Below, piece by piece: positions 24,055 to 37,000 of a stretch of 64,000 nt of DNA. A model generated the notes under the pieces. It made no database searches, was not told the origin of the DNA, and worked only from the letters and a program-made list of their open reading frames with translations. The DNA is taken from the NCBI GenBank assembly GCA_903813345.2, contig CAIIXF020000005.1:33299375-33363374 (forward strand), read 5' to 3'. How positions within the stretch are numbered: position 1 is the stretch's first letter; every line of letters starts with the position of its first letter. The stretch comes from Owenia fusiformis. Taxonomy: Eukaryota; Annelida; Polychaeta; Sabellida; Oweniidae. The translations under genes were made by a program, and so were the position numbers.

Positions 24055-24950
24055 GAACCGAAGTTCAATACTGGGGCATATTTCAAATTTTGACGTTCCA
24101 TATTCTTACCTTGTAAATATCGGGAAAGTTCGGAAAGCGAACATACTCATGTTAGATATCAAAATCTTCGTATAGGTACCCTCTAAAACCTCATTTGTAT
24201 ATTTTACATGAAATTTTTCATTTTAGAGCATTTTAGAGCGTCCTTCGTGGGTCAAAACGTTAGAAATATGCCGTCACGCGTAACATTTTAGGAGCGCGCT
24301 ATTTTTCAAAATGATGTAGAATCATTATTTTTTCATCAATTTTGATGAGACAGGTATGAATCACTTCCTGAGACAATGATCCTTATTATGACGTCATTAG
24401 TTTAAAGGTAACAATGGAATGTGACGCTGATTTTTCAACTTCAAACAAAATCCAAAGGCCGTCACGCTCGGTATTTTGACGACCCCTAGGAAAGCAAAAT
24501 GCCATTTATTTTAGAATTAATTACTTTTAAAGGCTGAAATTAAAATTAGAAACAAGGTTTTGGCTAAAATTATTAAATCTGAAGAAAAAATATCAAATTT
24601 CCTTCAAATTTCTTAAATATCAAATGATATGTAGGGTACGAAAAATGTCCCATTTAGTATTTTTAGCTTAAAAATGCGTAAACTTGAAATCCAGCCATCA
24701 CGTGCACGCATTAAAATTAAGAAATATATCAAAATAAAAACATTTTAGAAATAGGTTTTTAATATATTTTGATCGTGGAAAATTTCAAACATTTTCAAAC
24801 ATGATAACTTGTCAAACGATGCGAAAGAAAAAGGTACAAAAATGTCCCATGTAGCTTTTTGACGTCTTTTCATTGAGAATTCTACAGAAAAGCGCAATTG
24901 TTCATCACTCGTGACGTTACAAAGTATGCCCCAGTATTGAACTTCGGTTC
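24055..24950. mobile_element. 896-bp DNA element with 26-bp perfect TIRs
   Basis: GAACCGAAGTTCAATACTGG followed by GGCATA opens the element, and its exact reverse complement closes it. TAA flanks both sides (24052-24054 and 24951-24953), fitting a 3-bp TAA target duplication, as in the PIF/Harbinger superfamily; the class is an inference. The interior has several CGTCACG-type motifs but no transposase. Non-autonomous. Confidence 0.8.
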
Positions 24951-26460
24951 TAAATGAATGGCTATTTGAGATTCAGTAAAATTAATTCCTCTCATTAATT
25001 CAATGATTTCATCTTATAAGTTTGCACTGAATTCTTCGTCATCAATTGACAGTCTTTTAAGGCCATTAATTACTGGGAATTAAAAAATGTTGTTACATTC
25101 AAAAGTGTTTGGTTAGTTTTTTCTGATCAGAAGTGAAACGATATTTGAAATCTCCATTCATTAAAATTTGAGAGAACGTTCAATTAAAATGAGGATATCA
25201 ATGGTAAATCGGAAAATACTCCACAAGTATATCCGTATAAGCAACAACGTACTGTAATCACGATCACTCATTCAGCCATGTGATATAAGAAAAAATGATT
25301 AGATATTTGTATGTATGGAATGAAAATATTTCCAATACCTTGAATAAGTTGCCTTACTTAGTAGTTAGTCTCTCAGCTGATCTATATCTTCGTTTACTCG
25401 ACTCCATTTGGTCGTCGTTCAGACAAACCCTACGAAGATACTGAATTCAGAGAATGTTGCATTTTTTAGGAATAATAATTAACTGCTTTCAACTAAATAC
25501 TTGCGTTCAAATATAAACTTTTTACATAGTTTATGGTATATTTAATGTCAGGTTTATAGCAGAAAACAGACCTTGTTCTGTTCACCTGTCCAGCGTGGGA
25601 GTTCAACTCAACAGGTCAAATTGTTCGACCTTTTCATCGTATATTTCCCTCTTTCTATGTTAAGATTACATTGGACATTTTGCTTTATCCATTAATATTT
25701 GATTTGATGTGATTTGACCAATAGTTGAGGGCTCAGTTCAGTATCCTCTGACCACGACTTCGACAAACTTAAAATAATAAAGTACACAGTACGGATGTAC
25801 CATCATCAAAGAATGCTCCAGGAAATAATGAAAGCATAAAATAATGCCGGAAGACAGCCGGGTGATAAACAACACTATTTTTGAACAAACACCTGTAATA
25901 TTACGTTTTTTGTAAAATATGCAACTAAATAATGAACAAGAGAATGCAAGCGGTCGTGCCCCTTTGTTGGTTGTAAGAGGAAATTGAAAATACCTTTGAG
26001 TGAGGGTGTAGTCAGTGTATATAAGTTTTAGAACATCCCGCTCCTTTAATGGAGCTAATCGCAAAAATGATGTGTGAGGCCCCAAATTGCGGGGTCCACA
26101 GCCACGGTGGGGTCCACAGCCTGTATCCCTTGGAATACACAGCTTTCACTAACAACTCTCTTGCAGGCTTCGGATAAAGAGAGACTCTTACAATTCAAGA
26201 CTCCAAAGCCTTATTTTTGCCTCTTTGGCGAGGTTACAGTGTTCAGTTAATAGTTTCACCTAAAATGACGAAAATACGAAATGAAACAAGTTTTAACAGT
26301 GTTACATCTATTAAATTTACATTTCCTTTGAACTCGTCAAAAGTGATTTTGCACAATCAATCAAAGCTATCGTTTCTAACTACTGGCATTTAAAAATGAT
26401 TGTAACACTAGTTTTGATTGGATGCCAGCTAAGACGTAATTTACGTGCCACATGTAATTC
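24951..26460. other. Intergenic, no gene seen
   Basis: A 115-aa frame on the minus strand (25738-26085) has no recognisable domain or splice context. GGGGTCCACAGCC is directly repeated near 26091-26121. Nothing else supportable. Confidence 0.4.
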
Positions 26461-26464
26461 TTGA

Positions 26465-26575
26465 GGCCGTTAAAAATAGTTTTTGACGCCGTTCAAGATC
26501 GAAATCGTTTTTGACGCCGTTCAAAATCATTTTTGACGCCGTGCAAAATCATTTTTACGGCGTTAAATTTCAAGT
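26465..26575 (+). repeat. Short tandem repeat of about 28 bp, 3-4 copies
   Basis: Degenerate units of TTTTTGACGCCGTTCAAAAT followed by CA are repeated, the last reading TTTTTACGGCGTTAAAT, which partly inverts the motif. Confidence 0.6.
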
Positions 26576-28189
26576 TACGGTATTACGCGTCATTGGTCCA
26601 GATAACCAGCTATACTAGTGTGGACGTTAAGCCCAAACGTGCACCAATGGTACAAAAACCAAGAGCCCAGTCATATAATGTTAATGTCTTAATGTAATGT
26701 CATTTTTCCTTTTCTCCAAGGAACGGACAACATTTACTCAGATTATTGCAAACGTTTACTCAACTGCGAAGCAAAACAGAAATGATAATAGTTTATCAAA
26801 ATAGAAAATCAGAAAAAGTAGTCCGATATTAGATTTAAAAACTAAAGCTGATCAATCTTGAAGGTAACATATGTGCATCCGGTCATGATCAATGTTATCA
26901 TTATTACATTTTGAGAAAAGGTACGTAGAGTGAATAGTAATATAAATTATTATCTGTCATTGTCTGTTGATTCCCAGGAGTATATTTAACATTGTCCCGG
27001 CTCGGTAGTGATACCTGTCTTGATTTCCAACTTACCTTTAATGTTTTTATTTAGTTCACATTTTTGCACATTTTGAAAGTCGACATCGTCCCAAGTCGCC
27101 TCCATCAATTAGAATGAAATATTTGTTTTATTATATCATTGTTTGACATTCTCTAAGATCACTATGCATTTCAAAGAAATATAGATATAGTTAATTATTT
27201 TGACCTTTCAACATTTATTTTAATCAATAAATAAATATATATAATAAACCCATAAGTTAACATAATTATGTATATCATTGTATATTACACTTTTATTTTC
27301 GTCCAGTGCAGTTGTCAGAATTCCCGGGTGGGCAATTGAGGGAGCTGCGAAATACTCCATAGTATTTTTGATCACATGGTTCTGAATCAGCCAATTAAAT
27401 TACACCCGATACGTTGGCTAGAACAACATGTCACCACTTCTTGTAGTGACACTGAATGCAATCTGAAATATCAATGGAGGTGGACAACACCTCATTGTCG
27501 GATAATAATGACAACATGAATAGTTCTGATCCAGATTTGTAAATTGAATGATCCTACAGTTGACTTTTTTGTACTGATAGTACTCTGCTCCTACTCAAAT
27601 GATCGTTGGAAAGGTAATAAATAATATAAGTTCGTTCCTTATGTTCTAAAAGTCCCGCGCAATGTCATAAGATCAGTCTGTTCCCATAAACAACGACTAA
27701 ATAACGGATGTACTTTTGATGTCTATAAAAAACCAAATCACTTGTATATTCAAACAAAACATTGAAAAACAATTTGTAAGCGTACTGTTTAGCATATATT
27801 TTGCACTTTTGGCTAATTTTTTTCAATTCACACGATAACATAGGTAAACGCCTCAGGGTTAAGCCATCATTTATCCGTAAATCCTTTTAACTCAAAACAA
27901 GAATGAGCTGAATACGTGTATTTTTGCACTTTTAGTTATTTTTACTGATAGGCCTACAATAGAAGTCTATATTTAGAAAAAGGTCTCAATACAATGACAT
28001 GTCAAATAAGATGAACATGTGTAAGCCGTACGTGTATGCACAGTTTACAGTTGGCATTGTAGTGCCTCTTCCGCATACCACAGTTCGTTTCGTGCAAAGG
28101 TTCCACTATATATCTATTGTCTGAATACTATACATCAATATGATATTTTGTCAACATCTTTCTTCATCTTAAATAAGAACTAGAAAAAC
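26576..28189. other. Intergenic, no gene seen
   Basis: AT-rich; no coding or RNA feature I can support. Confidence 0.4.
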
Positions 28190-28660
28190 AGCAACTCCAC
28201 GGAGTAGCAAATCCCACCGAACAAAACATGTTTTGAAAAATAGCGGCCATATAAAATTTGAACCAAATCAATTCGGTTATCAAAGATTATAATGTTTTTA
28301 TGAAACATGGTGGCCATTTTGAAATTCAGCTGCCAACTTTAAAATTTCTTCTTGAAATTAGCATTAAAATTGGAACCAGATCCATCCAATGGAATTTGAG
28401 TTATCAATGATTACGTTTTTACGAATGGCGGCCATTTTGAAATTTAGTGGCCATCTCAAAAATGTCTTCTCAGCAGACTTCCTTTGTCTCTAGGCATCAG
28501 CATATAGAATTTGAACCAAATCCGCCGACTGGTATTTTAGTTAGTTTTTTTACGAAACATGGCCACCATTTTGAAATTCAGCAGCCATTTTGAAAATGTG
28601 TTCTTGCGCAAGGCTCCTTTGTCCCTAAGAAACAGCATTTAAATTTGAACCAAATCGGTC
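28190..28660 (+). repeat. Diverged direct repeats with GGCCATTTTGAAAT core
   Basis: About four units of 110-130 bp, each with a GGC/GCCATTTTGAAATTCAG core, a TTGAACCAAATC block and a GAGTTATCAA-GATTA block. It opens with AACAGCAACTCCACGGAGTA, a terminus also seen near 31045 (CAACAGCAACGCCAAAGTGG) and 39632 (AACAGCAAATCCACATTGTA), so it is part of a dispersed element. Confidence 0.6.
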
Positions 28661-29640
28661 GAGTAGTATCTGAGTTATCAACGATTACGTTCTTTTACGA
28701 TTTTGAAATTTTCACGCCAGAAACATTTTTAATCTTCCATTTTGCGTTTGTTAACGCGCGACCATTCTGGTTTACCAGGCCCCTTGTTATCTGTAGTTTG
28801 CGAAAGATCAAGACAAAGGAGCCCACAGGTTGTCGTGATGGCGAGCGACGTGATCAATAATGTTTGTCGATCAACGTCCAGCGATAAAGATGGTAAAGTA
28901 TGTCAGCAATCTTAAGGATCATCTTGACACGAGGAAATGGTTTCTTGATACACCATGAGAGGTTATTCACCCTCTTTGTCAAATTTAACTACATCGCTGC
29001 TTTATTTACACTGTCGCATACGTAAAAGTGCATCATTTCTGTCAAAGAAATTATACTGGTTCTTCATGTAAAAGAATCAATGTTTTGCATTTATTTGTTT
29101 ACATACTTCCGATTTATTCAATTTTGCGAGATGAACAAAAAAGTCAAGAGTGAATTTCATTTAGTAATTAACCCAAAAATTGTTGGCAATAACCTAGATC
29201 TAATTATGTCTAAATAATTATATGACTTCTCTATCAGAAAGAATATCTCAAGAAATCTACAATAAGCTAAAAATGAACCTTCGTTTGAAAGACTGAGATA
29301 AGATGTACTAAGCAATTGTCGGATATAATAGCCAACTCATACATCAAGTACACCCAAAAACCTAACGACCGGTTCAGCTTTTCGTAACGAAAAGGATCCC
29401 CGAAAATTAAAAATATGCCAGCTTTACCAGTTTACCTAGAAACGAGCGGACTAGAAAAACTTTTCACCAATTACATGTAACAACTGATTCCTGAATAAGG
29501 AAATATGTAGACAGACTTATTGAAGTGACATATAGCTCTCCAAAGTTGCAATAAAACATCGTGATCTTGTGTTCGAGAGAAGGCCAATGTCCATGGACAA
29601 CCAGAGTTCCAGATAAACAAAATTTGGGGTGAATAACCAA

Positions 29641-29715
29641 AGTAAATGTTGATAGTACAGTGTAGTGTACGAGTACTGGTACATTAGTACTTTAGTACTG
29701 GTACTTTAGTACTGG
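29641..29715 (+). repeat. GTACTTTAGTACTG tandem repeat
   Basis: Short overlapping units of AGTACTGGTACTTTAGTACT. The sequence is strongly self-complementary because GTAC and AGTACT are palindromes. Confidence 0.65.
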
Positions 29716-29831
29716 TACATTCTACATACTAATTAAAGAGTACAAAATAAGAAGGTCCATGAATTTTCCCATTTTTGTTATACATTTCATAATTATAGAA
29801 GAATTAGTCTCTACGCTCTTTATTTTCTATG

Positions 29832-29853
29832 TACAGGGCGAGCCCCAAAAATG
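29832..29853 (+). repeat. Conserved element terminus (copy 3 of 3)
   Basis: GTACAGGGCGAGCCCCAAAA matches the termini at 168-187 and 17873-17893. Tandem GGACAGACGG-type sequence follows at about 30080-30110, as found in many invertebrate repeats. Confidence 0.45.
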
Positions 29854-30945
29854 CAAACATCAATTTTTTCAATATTTTTCTTAAATGGAGGTTAATTGCT
29901 CTGAAATTTGGCACACAAAGACTTCATTCAATGTGGGATCCTCTGGCAAAGTTTTAATAATCATAGTTTTATATTGATAGAGTTATGGTTGTTTCAAGAT
30001 ATGCTCCAGATGTCGTCAATTTCGCTGAAAACAAACTTGCAATGTTCAAGTCAGATGATGTTCACAGGCGGTCATAAAGATGGACAGGTGGATGGACAGA
30101 CGGATAGATTGGAAATCCCATAGGCTTACCATGTAAGCTAAGAACAATGACGTCAATCGGATAAGGGCGACACCTATAATAATAATGCAGAACCATAACA
30201 AGAAATTGTTTTGAGACAGAAATTTGTTTTGAAAGTTTCCGATACTTTACTCGTAGTACAGCCAACCTACATATCACAAAAAGGTCATTTAATAAATCCA
30301 CATACAAAGAAATGAAAAAATCACAATACTAAGGATCACTCCAAATCAAAATGACTCACATGACCTTCACAAGATGCCCCAAAAGATAAGGATATATTTT
30401 TAGAAATAAAACTCACTTATTAAATCACTAGTTTCAAGATTTCTCACACTTGACAATGGACAATAAGATCAAAAATAGAACAAGAATGCTTGTAAAGTGT
30501 ACGGAACATTACTTGAAAGATAAGAAAGAGGGTAACAAAAGTACAGAGTAATAAAATGACCAAAGAGGATTGATTACAATAGCTATTTCATTGACATTGA
30601 TGACATTTTATATAAGTTGCACTTTAAAGACTAAAATTTAGGACACAAAATCTGTGTTAAAGGGCCCTCAATATAAAATGAGTTAATACTTGTAAATAAG
30701 TACAAAAGTCATTTAAAATAACAAGGCATAGAGTGAAAAATATTACATCCTTGAATCGAATATCAAATATATGAAACACATGAAAGAATGTCCAATGACC
30801 TCTCCTTGCCATTCATGATCCATTATCACAATCCAGACCCACTGGGCCATGGGACATTTCAACCTTCAGTCATTATAATAAATTTGGACAAAATCAAAAG
30901 AAAAGAATACCTATATTTTGATACTAGCTAGCACTCAATAATATA

Positions 30946-31510
30946 TCATTCAATCTCAAGTGATGTGTTACCCCAAAAATCCAGGTCTCAAGATCAGTGA
31001 GAATGTCAAAGTGTTGACCTCCGTTCATAAAGCCTATCAAAGTCAACTAGACAACAGCAACGCCAAAGTGGAGTAAATCCCATCGAACAGCCATGGCTGG
31101 CATTTATACAAAATCCTACTACTGATGTAACTTTTTACCATTTGTGAGTTGAACCATGATACATGGCAAATCAATGTAACTTTGGATAAGCTTTAAACTG
31201 ACAAATGACACTTACTACGGAGACATCTGCCTGGGGGAGGCATACTTTCGGGACACCCTGTGTGTACAAAATATGAACAAAATCAGGCCAATCCAATTGT
31301 ATTTGAGTTATCGCCCGGACGGACACAGGTGTTCCCTATATTCCTTCTAAATTTGTTCGATGGGATAATCAATCAGAAAATTCAGAATTCATTAGAAGAT
31401 ATATCATTCAATCTTAAGTGATGTGTTATATGACAAAAAAATTCAGTCTCAAGATCAGTATGGGTATTAAAGGATCAACCTCAGTTCTCAAAGCTGAGGT
31501 CAATGTCAAT
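30946..31510 (+). repeat. Direct repeat pair of about 110 bp, 450 bp apart
   Basis: ATATATCATTCAATCTCAAG followed by TGATGTGTTA and, after a gap, GTCTCAAGATCAGT, GACCTC-GTTC and AAAGC occurs at about 30946-31052 and again at about 31397-31508. Probably two fragments of one dispersed element; the AACAGCAACGCC terminus lies between. Confidence 0.6.
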
Positions 31511-31844
31511 AAACTAGAATAATCAGAATAACTGGGTATTTCAAATGATATTGTTTTCAAGCAATAACCACATGCTTACATGGTACATGACAGTAAACAT
31601 ATATTTATTACATACAAACTCAACCTCTGCTAAAGGCAACATTTGTGCATATTTACAGCAATGCTGTACTAAAAGTTACCATTTCTCTATATACATAATG
31701 TACATATGTAGAATATATGTACTGCTACATACTGAAGTATTTACATGTACAGCTTAATTATATACATTTTTACAATACATTGGTCCTCAAGATGAAAAAT
31801 GTTTATAAACATCCATGATTTTTATCATATCCATCATATTCTCA

Positions 31845-32600
31845 TCGCAATTGAGCATGCATTGTACTTTAAACATCATAATTGCAATGGTGAACACATT
31901 GTACTTTTAACATCCTCATTGCATGCATTGTACTTTTAACATCATAATTGCAATGGTGAATGCATTGTACTTTTAAAATCATAATTGCAATGGTGAATGC
32001 ATTGTACTTTTAACATCCTCATTGCAATGGTGAATGCATTGTACTTTTAACATCATAATTGCAATGGTGAATGCATTGTACTTTTAACATCATAATTGCA
32101 ATGGTGAATGCATTGTACTTTTAATATCCTCATTGCAATGGAAAATGCATTGTACTTTTAACATCATACTTGCAATGGTGAATGCATTGTATTTTTAACA
32201 TCCTCATTGCAATGGTGAATGCATTGTACTTTTAAAATCCTAACTGCAAAGGTGAATGCATTGTATTTTTAACATCCTCATTGCAATGGTGAATGCATTG
32301 TACTTTTAATATCCTAACTGCAAAGGTGAATGCATTGTACTTTTAACATCCTCATTGCAATGGTGAATGCATTGTACTTTTAATATCCTAACTGCAAAGG
32401 TGAATGCATTGTACTTTTATCATCCTCATTGCAATGGAGAATGCATTGTACTTTTAACATCCTCAGAGAAACAGAGAATGCATTATAATTTCATCCACAT
32501 TTAAATAGAGATTGAATTGTACTTTTATCATTCTTGTTGCAATGAAGAGTGCATTGTACTTTTAAACATATTCGTTGCAATGGAGAGTACATTGTAGTTT
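31845..32600 (+). repeat. 37-bp minisatellite A, about 20 copies
   Basis: The unit is GCATTGTACTTTTAACATCC followed by TCATTGCAATGGTGAAT. The period is 37 bp (for example GCATTG at 31925, 31962, 31999). Toward the right the units alternate between a CTCATTGCAATGG and a CTAACTGCAAAGG form, giving a 74-bp dimer. The edges, especially 32460-32600, are diverged. It lies in the 3' flank of CXXC1. Confidence 0.92.
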
Positions 32601-33399
32601 TGACATGACTAAATGAATTGCTAAGAATATCTGAGACAGCTAAATCATTTAAGGTATGTGATTGAAGCATACTCCATCTATTTTCTTTGAAATAAATTGT
32701 AGACATAGAATTTAATTAAGCTAAGTAAAGTTATTTGATACTGTATTAAGTACTTTTTCATTTAACAAATATATTCAGCCAAATAAGATGGCTTTGTATT
32801 AACACATCTAAAATGTTTGATTAAAAATAGTACTAAAAATATATTTTTCATAGTAAATAATGATTCAATATTTTCCATGTATTACAATTATTTTAAGCAA
32901 ACAGATTAGCAGATATGTGAGTGTTATTCTTAAAATAAATTTCTCAATCAGAGGTAATGAAGTCAAAATGAGGCTTAAAATCAACCTCAGTATCAACCTT
33001 TACAATTACCATAAACCTCTACAATCTTTTTATTCCAAACTGTACAATGCTATACATTTTAAGTTGTTTCTAGTCATATGAAGGCAATTATCTTATATTT
33101 ACAGTCTGTTTACCCACAACTGACATAACCTACATTTATATTTACAATTACAAAAATATGTACAAAACAGTGTCTGCTACTTCAACGTATCAATATTCTA
33201 ACACAAATTGATCAATATGAAATTTAATGTGAAGGGGAAGTGGCAATTAACAAGTATTATGAAATTATAACAATGCTCCAGACCTTGTTCTGCTATGCGG
33301 TTACATGGTTAAAATAATCCCATAATAAACAACTTCTACCGAAACAGGTAATCTATCAAAAAGATGGGCCAACTTACATTGACTCAAGTAGTATAGTCA

Positions 33400-33915
33400 T
33401 GCTGAATTACATATTAAACTCCTCATGAGTGAGCCATGCTGAATAACATATTGAACTCCTCATGAGTGAGCCATGCTGAATAACATATTGAACTCCTCAT
33501 GAGTGAGCCATGCTGAATAACATATTGAACTCCTCATGAGTGAGCCATGCTGAATTACATATTGAACTCCTCATGAGTGAGCTATGCTGAATTACATATT
33601 GAACTCCTCATGAGTGAGCCATGCTGAATTACATATTGAACTCCTCATGAGTGAGCCATGCTGAATTACATATTGAACTCCTCATGAGTGAGCTATGCTG
33701 AATTACATATTGAACTCCTCATGAGTGAGCCATGCTGAATTACATATTGAACTCCTCATGAGTGAGCCATGCTGAATTACATATTGAACTCCTCATGAGT
33801 GAGCTATGCTGAATTACATATTAAACCCTTCATGAGTGAGCCATGCTGAATTACATATTGAACTCCTTATGAGTGAGCCACGCTGAATTACATTAACACT
33901 TCATGAGTGACAGAT
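33400..33915 (+). repeat. 37-bp minisatellite B, about 13 copies
   Basis: The unit is CTCCTCATGAGTGAGCCATG followed by CTGAATTACATATTGAA. The period is exactly 37 bp (CCTCATGAG at 33421, 33458, 33495, 33532 and on). The GCTATG variant of GCCATG appears in units at 33569, 33680 and 33791, that is every third unit, giving a 111-bp higher-order repeat. It lies about 170 bp downstream of the CXXC1 stop, so it is probably in its 3' UTR or just beyond. Confidence 0.93.
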
Positions 33916-34086
33916 ACCATAACTGAATGAAACCTAGCATGTTTAACCCATTCAACATATACAGAAGAGCAGACATTATAAATTATATGAAATTACATGA
34001 AAACTGATCATCTTCATTAAATTTGGTGTATGGCCAGAGTCATATTTGTGCGTCATCTTGTGACATTTGAAAGAGCACTTGAGATT

Positions 34087-37000
34087 TTATTTGATATTTG
34101 GTGGTGGACGAGCAGCATAGCTATGCTCTATTGTCTGATGTAGCATCAGTCCCAACACTCCAGCACGATTTGTCAATGACACTTTTATCACACGTTCCTG
34201 CTCCAGTAATTCATCAAGCTTCATCCACTGGAAGTAAAATGGGATAAAAAGAAAATCAGGGAATGTTTGGTCTAGCAACTCCTCTTAAGTGAAAATAATT
34301 TGAAGTGGTCTATTGAAATTTAGACATGTCATGATTCTTGCTTCAAAGTAAGCATTGTTGATACAAACTTTTAAAGCATCTGACTCCCATGGGAAGTCTG
34401 AGTTGAAGCGTATCAGTGTTAGTTGTAGATACTGAATAAATGCATGCATACCTGTTCAACTCTCTGCATATCAATTTCCGCACGTCTTAACTTCTCCCAG
34501 GAGTAATGTTTGTTGCATTTTCTCTTTGGTGTGCGACAGAGTTCTCCTGTATGTGAGAATACATCCACAACTAAGGGACATCCACAAACCTCTTCAGGGT
34601 CAACCTGCAACACATAACACTTTTGCAATTTTTTGTAAAGATAAAGTCTATGGCACTTTATTAGAACATCATCAAAAATTTGCATAATTTTCATTTGTAT
34701 TCCTTTTACAGTAATTCCCTCTTTACATTAACAAAATAACAATATTATGGAGATATCTACTATTAGAGCTCTAGAACTAGAACAAATTCAAGATTTATCA
34801 GAGACATCTATCAATCAACAGAAATATTGTATCAACATGTACTACAATGAGGTTTATACAGATCTTTTCAGTGCATTCCATGTATTATGGTATTACACTA
34901 AGTTATATGTGTACAGACATAATTATATTTATGCTGGAATGAAAGATTTGCAATACCTACCTTTTTCTCTTTGGAGTGCTCAGGACAGAGGACCTTCAAT
35001 CTCTTACAATAGGTCTTGTTTTGGCTGTTGTAGAAGTCACAGAACATGGAGCTGCCTTCGATTCTGGTCTTGTAGATAGAACCAAATGATGTCTGGCTTT
35101 CATACTGGAACAACATACACAGAAAAATAATCTCTAGTTTTAAATATTTTTACGAAGGCTGCAAAATGAATTATTTTGGATTGGACTTTCTATCAGGAAA
35201 AAATAAAATAAGTTGATTGGGTCTGGATGTTTGTCATCATTTTATATGCTGCAACTGCTGCATTATTGAGTCAGCATTCAACAACAAAATGGAAACATTT
35301 CTAGGCAGTCATTTAAGATATTTCAGTGATAATCATAAATTAAGCTTACCTTGGCAGAACACTTCTCCATGTGTTCCAGTGCAGCTTAGGGATGTATCTC
35401 ACAAGCTTACCTTGGCAGAGCACTTCCCCATGTGTTCCAGTGCAGTTCTGGGATGTATCTCACAAGCTTACCTTGGCAGAGCACTTCTCCATGTGTTCCA
35501 GTGCAGTTTAGGGATGTATCTCACAAGCTTACCTTGGCAGAGCACTTCTCCATGTGTTCCAGTGCAGTTTTGGGATGTATCTCACAAGCTTACCTTGGCA
35601 GAGCACTTCTCCATGTGTTCCAGTGCAGTTTAGGGATGTATCTCACAAGCTTACCTTGGCAGAGCACTTCTTCATGTGTTCCAGTGCAGTTTTGGGATGT
35701 ATCTCACAAGCTTACCTTGGCAGAGCACTTCTCCATGTGTTCCAGTGCAGTTTTGGGATGTATCTCACAAGCTTACCTTGGCAGAGCACTTCCCCATGCT
35801 ATTAGTGAAATTTTGGGATGTACCTTGAAACCTTAGCTTACCTTAACAAAGCACTTCTCCATGTGTTTGAGTGCAGTTTAGGGATGCATCTCATAAACTC
35901 ACCTTGGCAAAGCACTTTTCCATGTGTTTAAGTGCAGTTTTAGGATGTATCTCATGTCCACATGTCACACAGTAGACACTCAGCTCCTTCTCTTCTTCAT
36001 CATCTTCTGTAGTCTGTTTAAACAAGGAAATACTTTAGTTTAACTATCAAGCATGTATAAATGACAACTTATTACCTAAGTATACCTTCAACTAAAACAC
36101 TGGAAAAGTAGCATTTGGTCACTTTTCACTTATAATCTCATGAAGTAGTCATTTTAACCAGATACTTTTCAATCTAAACATACACACTATACTATACATG
36201 TACTTGTATCAACTTGGGGGACTCAGAACCTGATATCTTGAACATTACAGACCAGTTATAGACTAGTGAAAATATTACACCCCAAATGACGTCTAGTGAC
36301 CAGCTGCTGACTACTGTAGTCCTGAGTAAATGGAGAAGATTGTTCATAGTGCTATGAATTTATTAACATAGATCCATGTGAATATTTATGTAATTCTCAT
36401 GATCACAACTACCAATAATTAATGAAATCATATTTTTCAAACATTTATGTAAACATTTCACACAGTGACATTCAATATGTATTTATTAAATGTTGCAATG
36501 AAATCTTCAAATTTTTGGTTTTCCACTTTTTTTGTGAAAGTGTAGAACCATGGAAAAAATTCAAAAACATCGTTAAAAACTGGGAATTCAGAAATCATCC
36601 TAGTAGTAATTCTAGCTGAAAAACCACCTACCTCATCCTCTGTAAGAATACTTGTGTGTTTGGCTTTTTCTAAGATCTTATCAAGTTGAGTATGTTTTTC
36701 ATCCAGCTCGACAAGTTTCTGTCTAGCTTGAAGTTGTTTTTCCCGTAGAGATTCAAGAGTTTTCCTGTTGTTGAGTTCAGCCTGACAGGGTGTAGCATTC
36801 CACTGTTGAATTCGAGATGGCAGGATCTCATATATACGGCTAAAATAAAAATTTTGTAATAATACAATGAAAACAAGATCTTTATGCAATATAACATTGA
36901 ATTCCATGGCTATTCTCATTTGCTAAATATGTAGGTCAGATGTAACCTAAAATGACACCCTAAAGCCATTGCTTTTTTTCTTTTATTTTCTGTCAATAAT

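Noticed and set aside
25738-26085. 115-aa minus-strand ORF, the longest in the 15-34 kb desert
   Set aside because: Composition looks like random AT-rich translation with no motif or exon structure.
31845-33915. CRISPR-like arrays (37-bp repeats)
   Set aside because: Units are directly contiguous with no unique spacers, and the genome is eukaryotic; these are minisatellites.
35217-35836. Overlapping plus-strand ORFs of 83-138 aa with repeated 'LTLAEHF-MCSSAV' units, looking like a repeat protein
   Set aside because: They are frames through the 61-bp array copied from CXXC1 exon 11 on the other strand. A 61-bp period cycles through all three frames, so the ORFs are artefacts.
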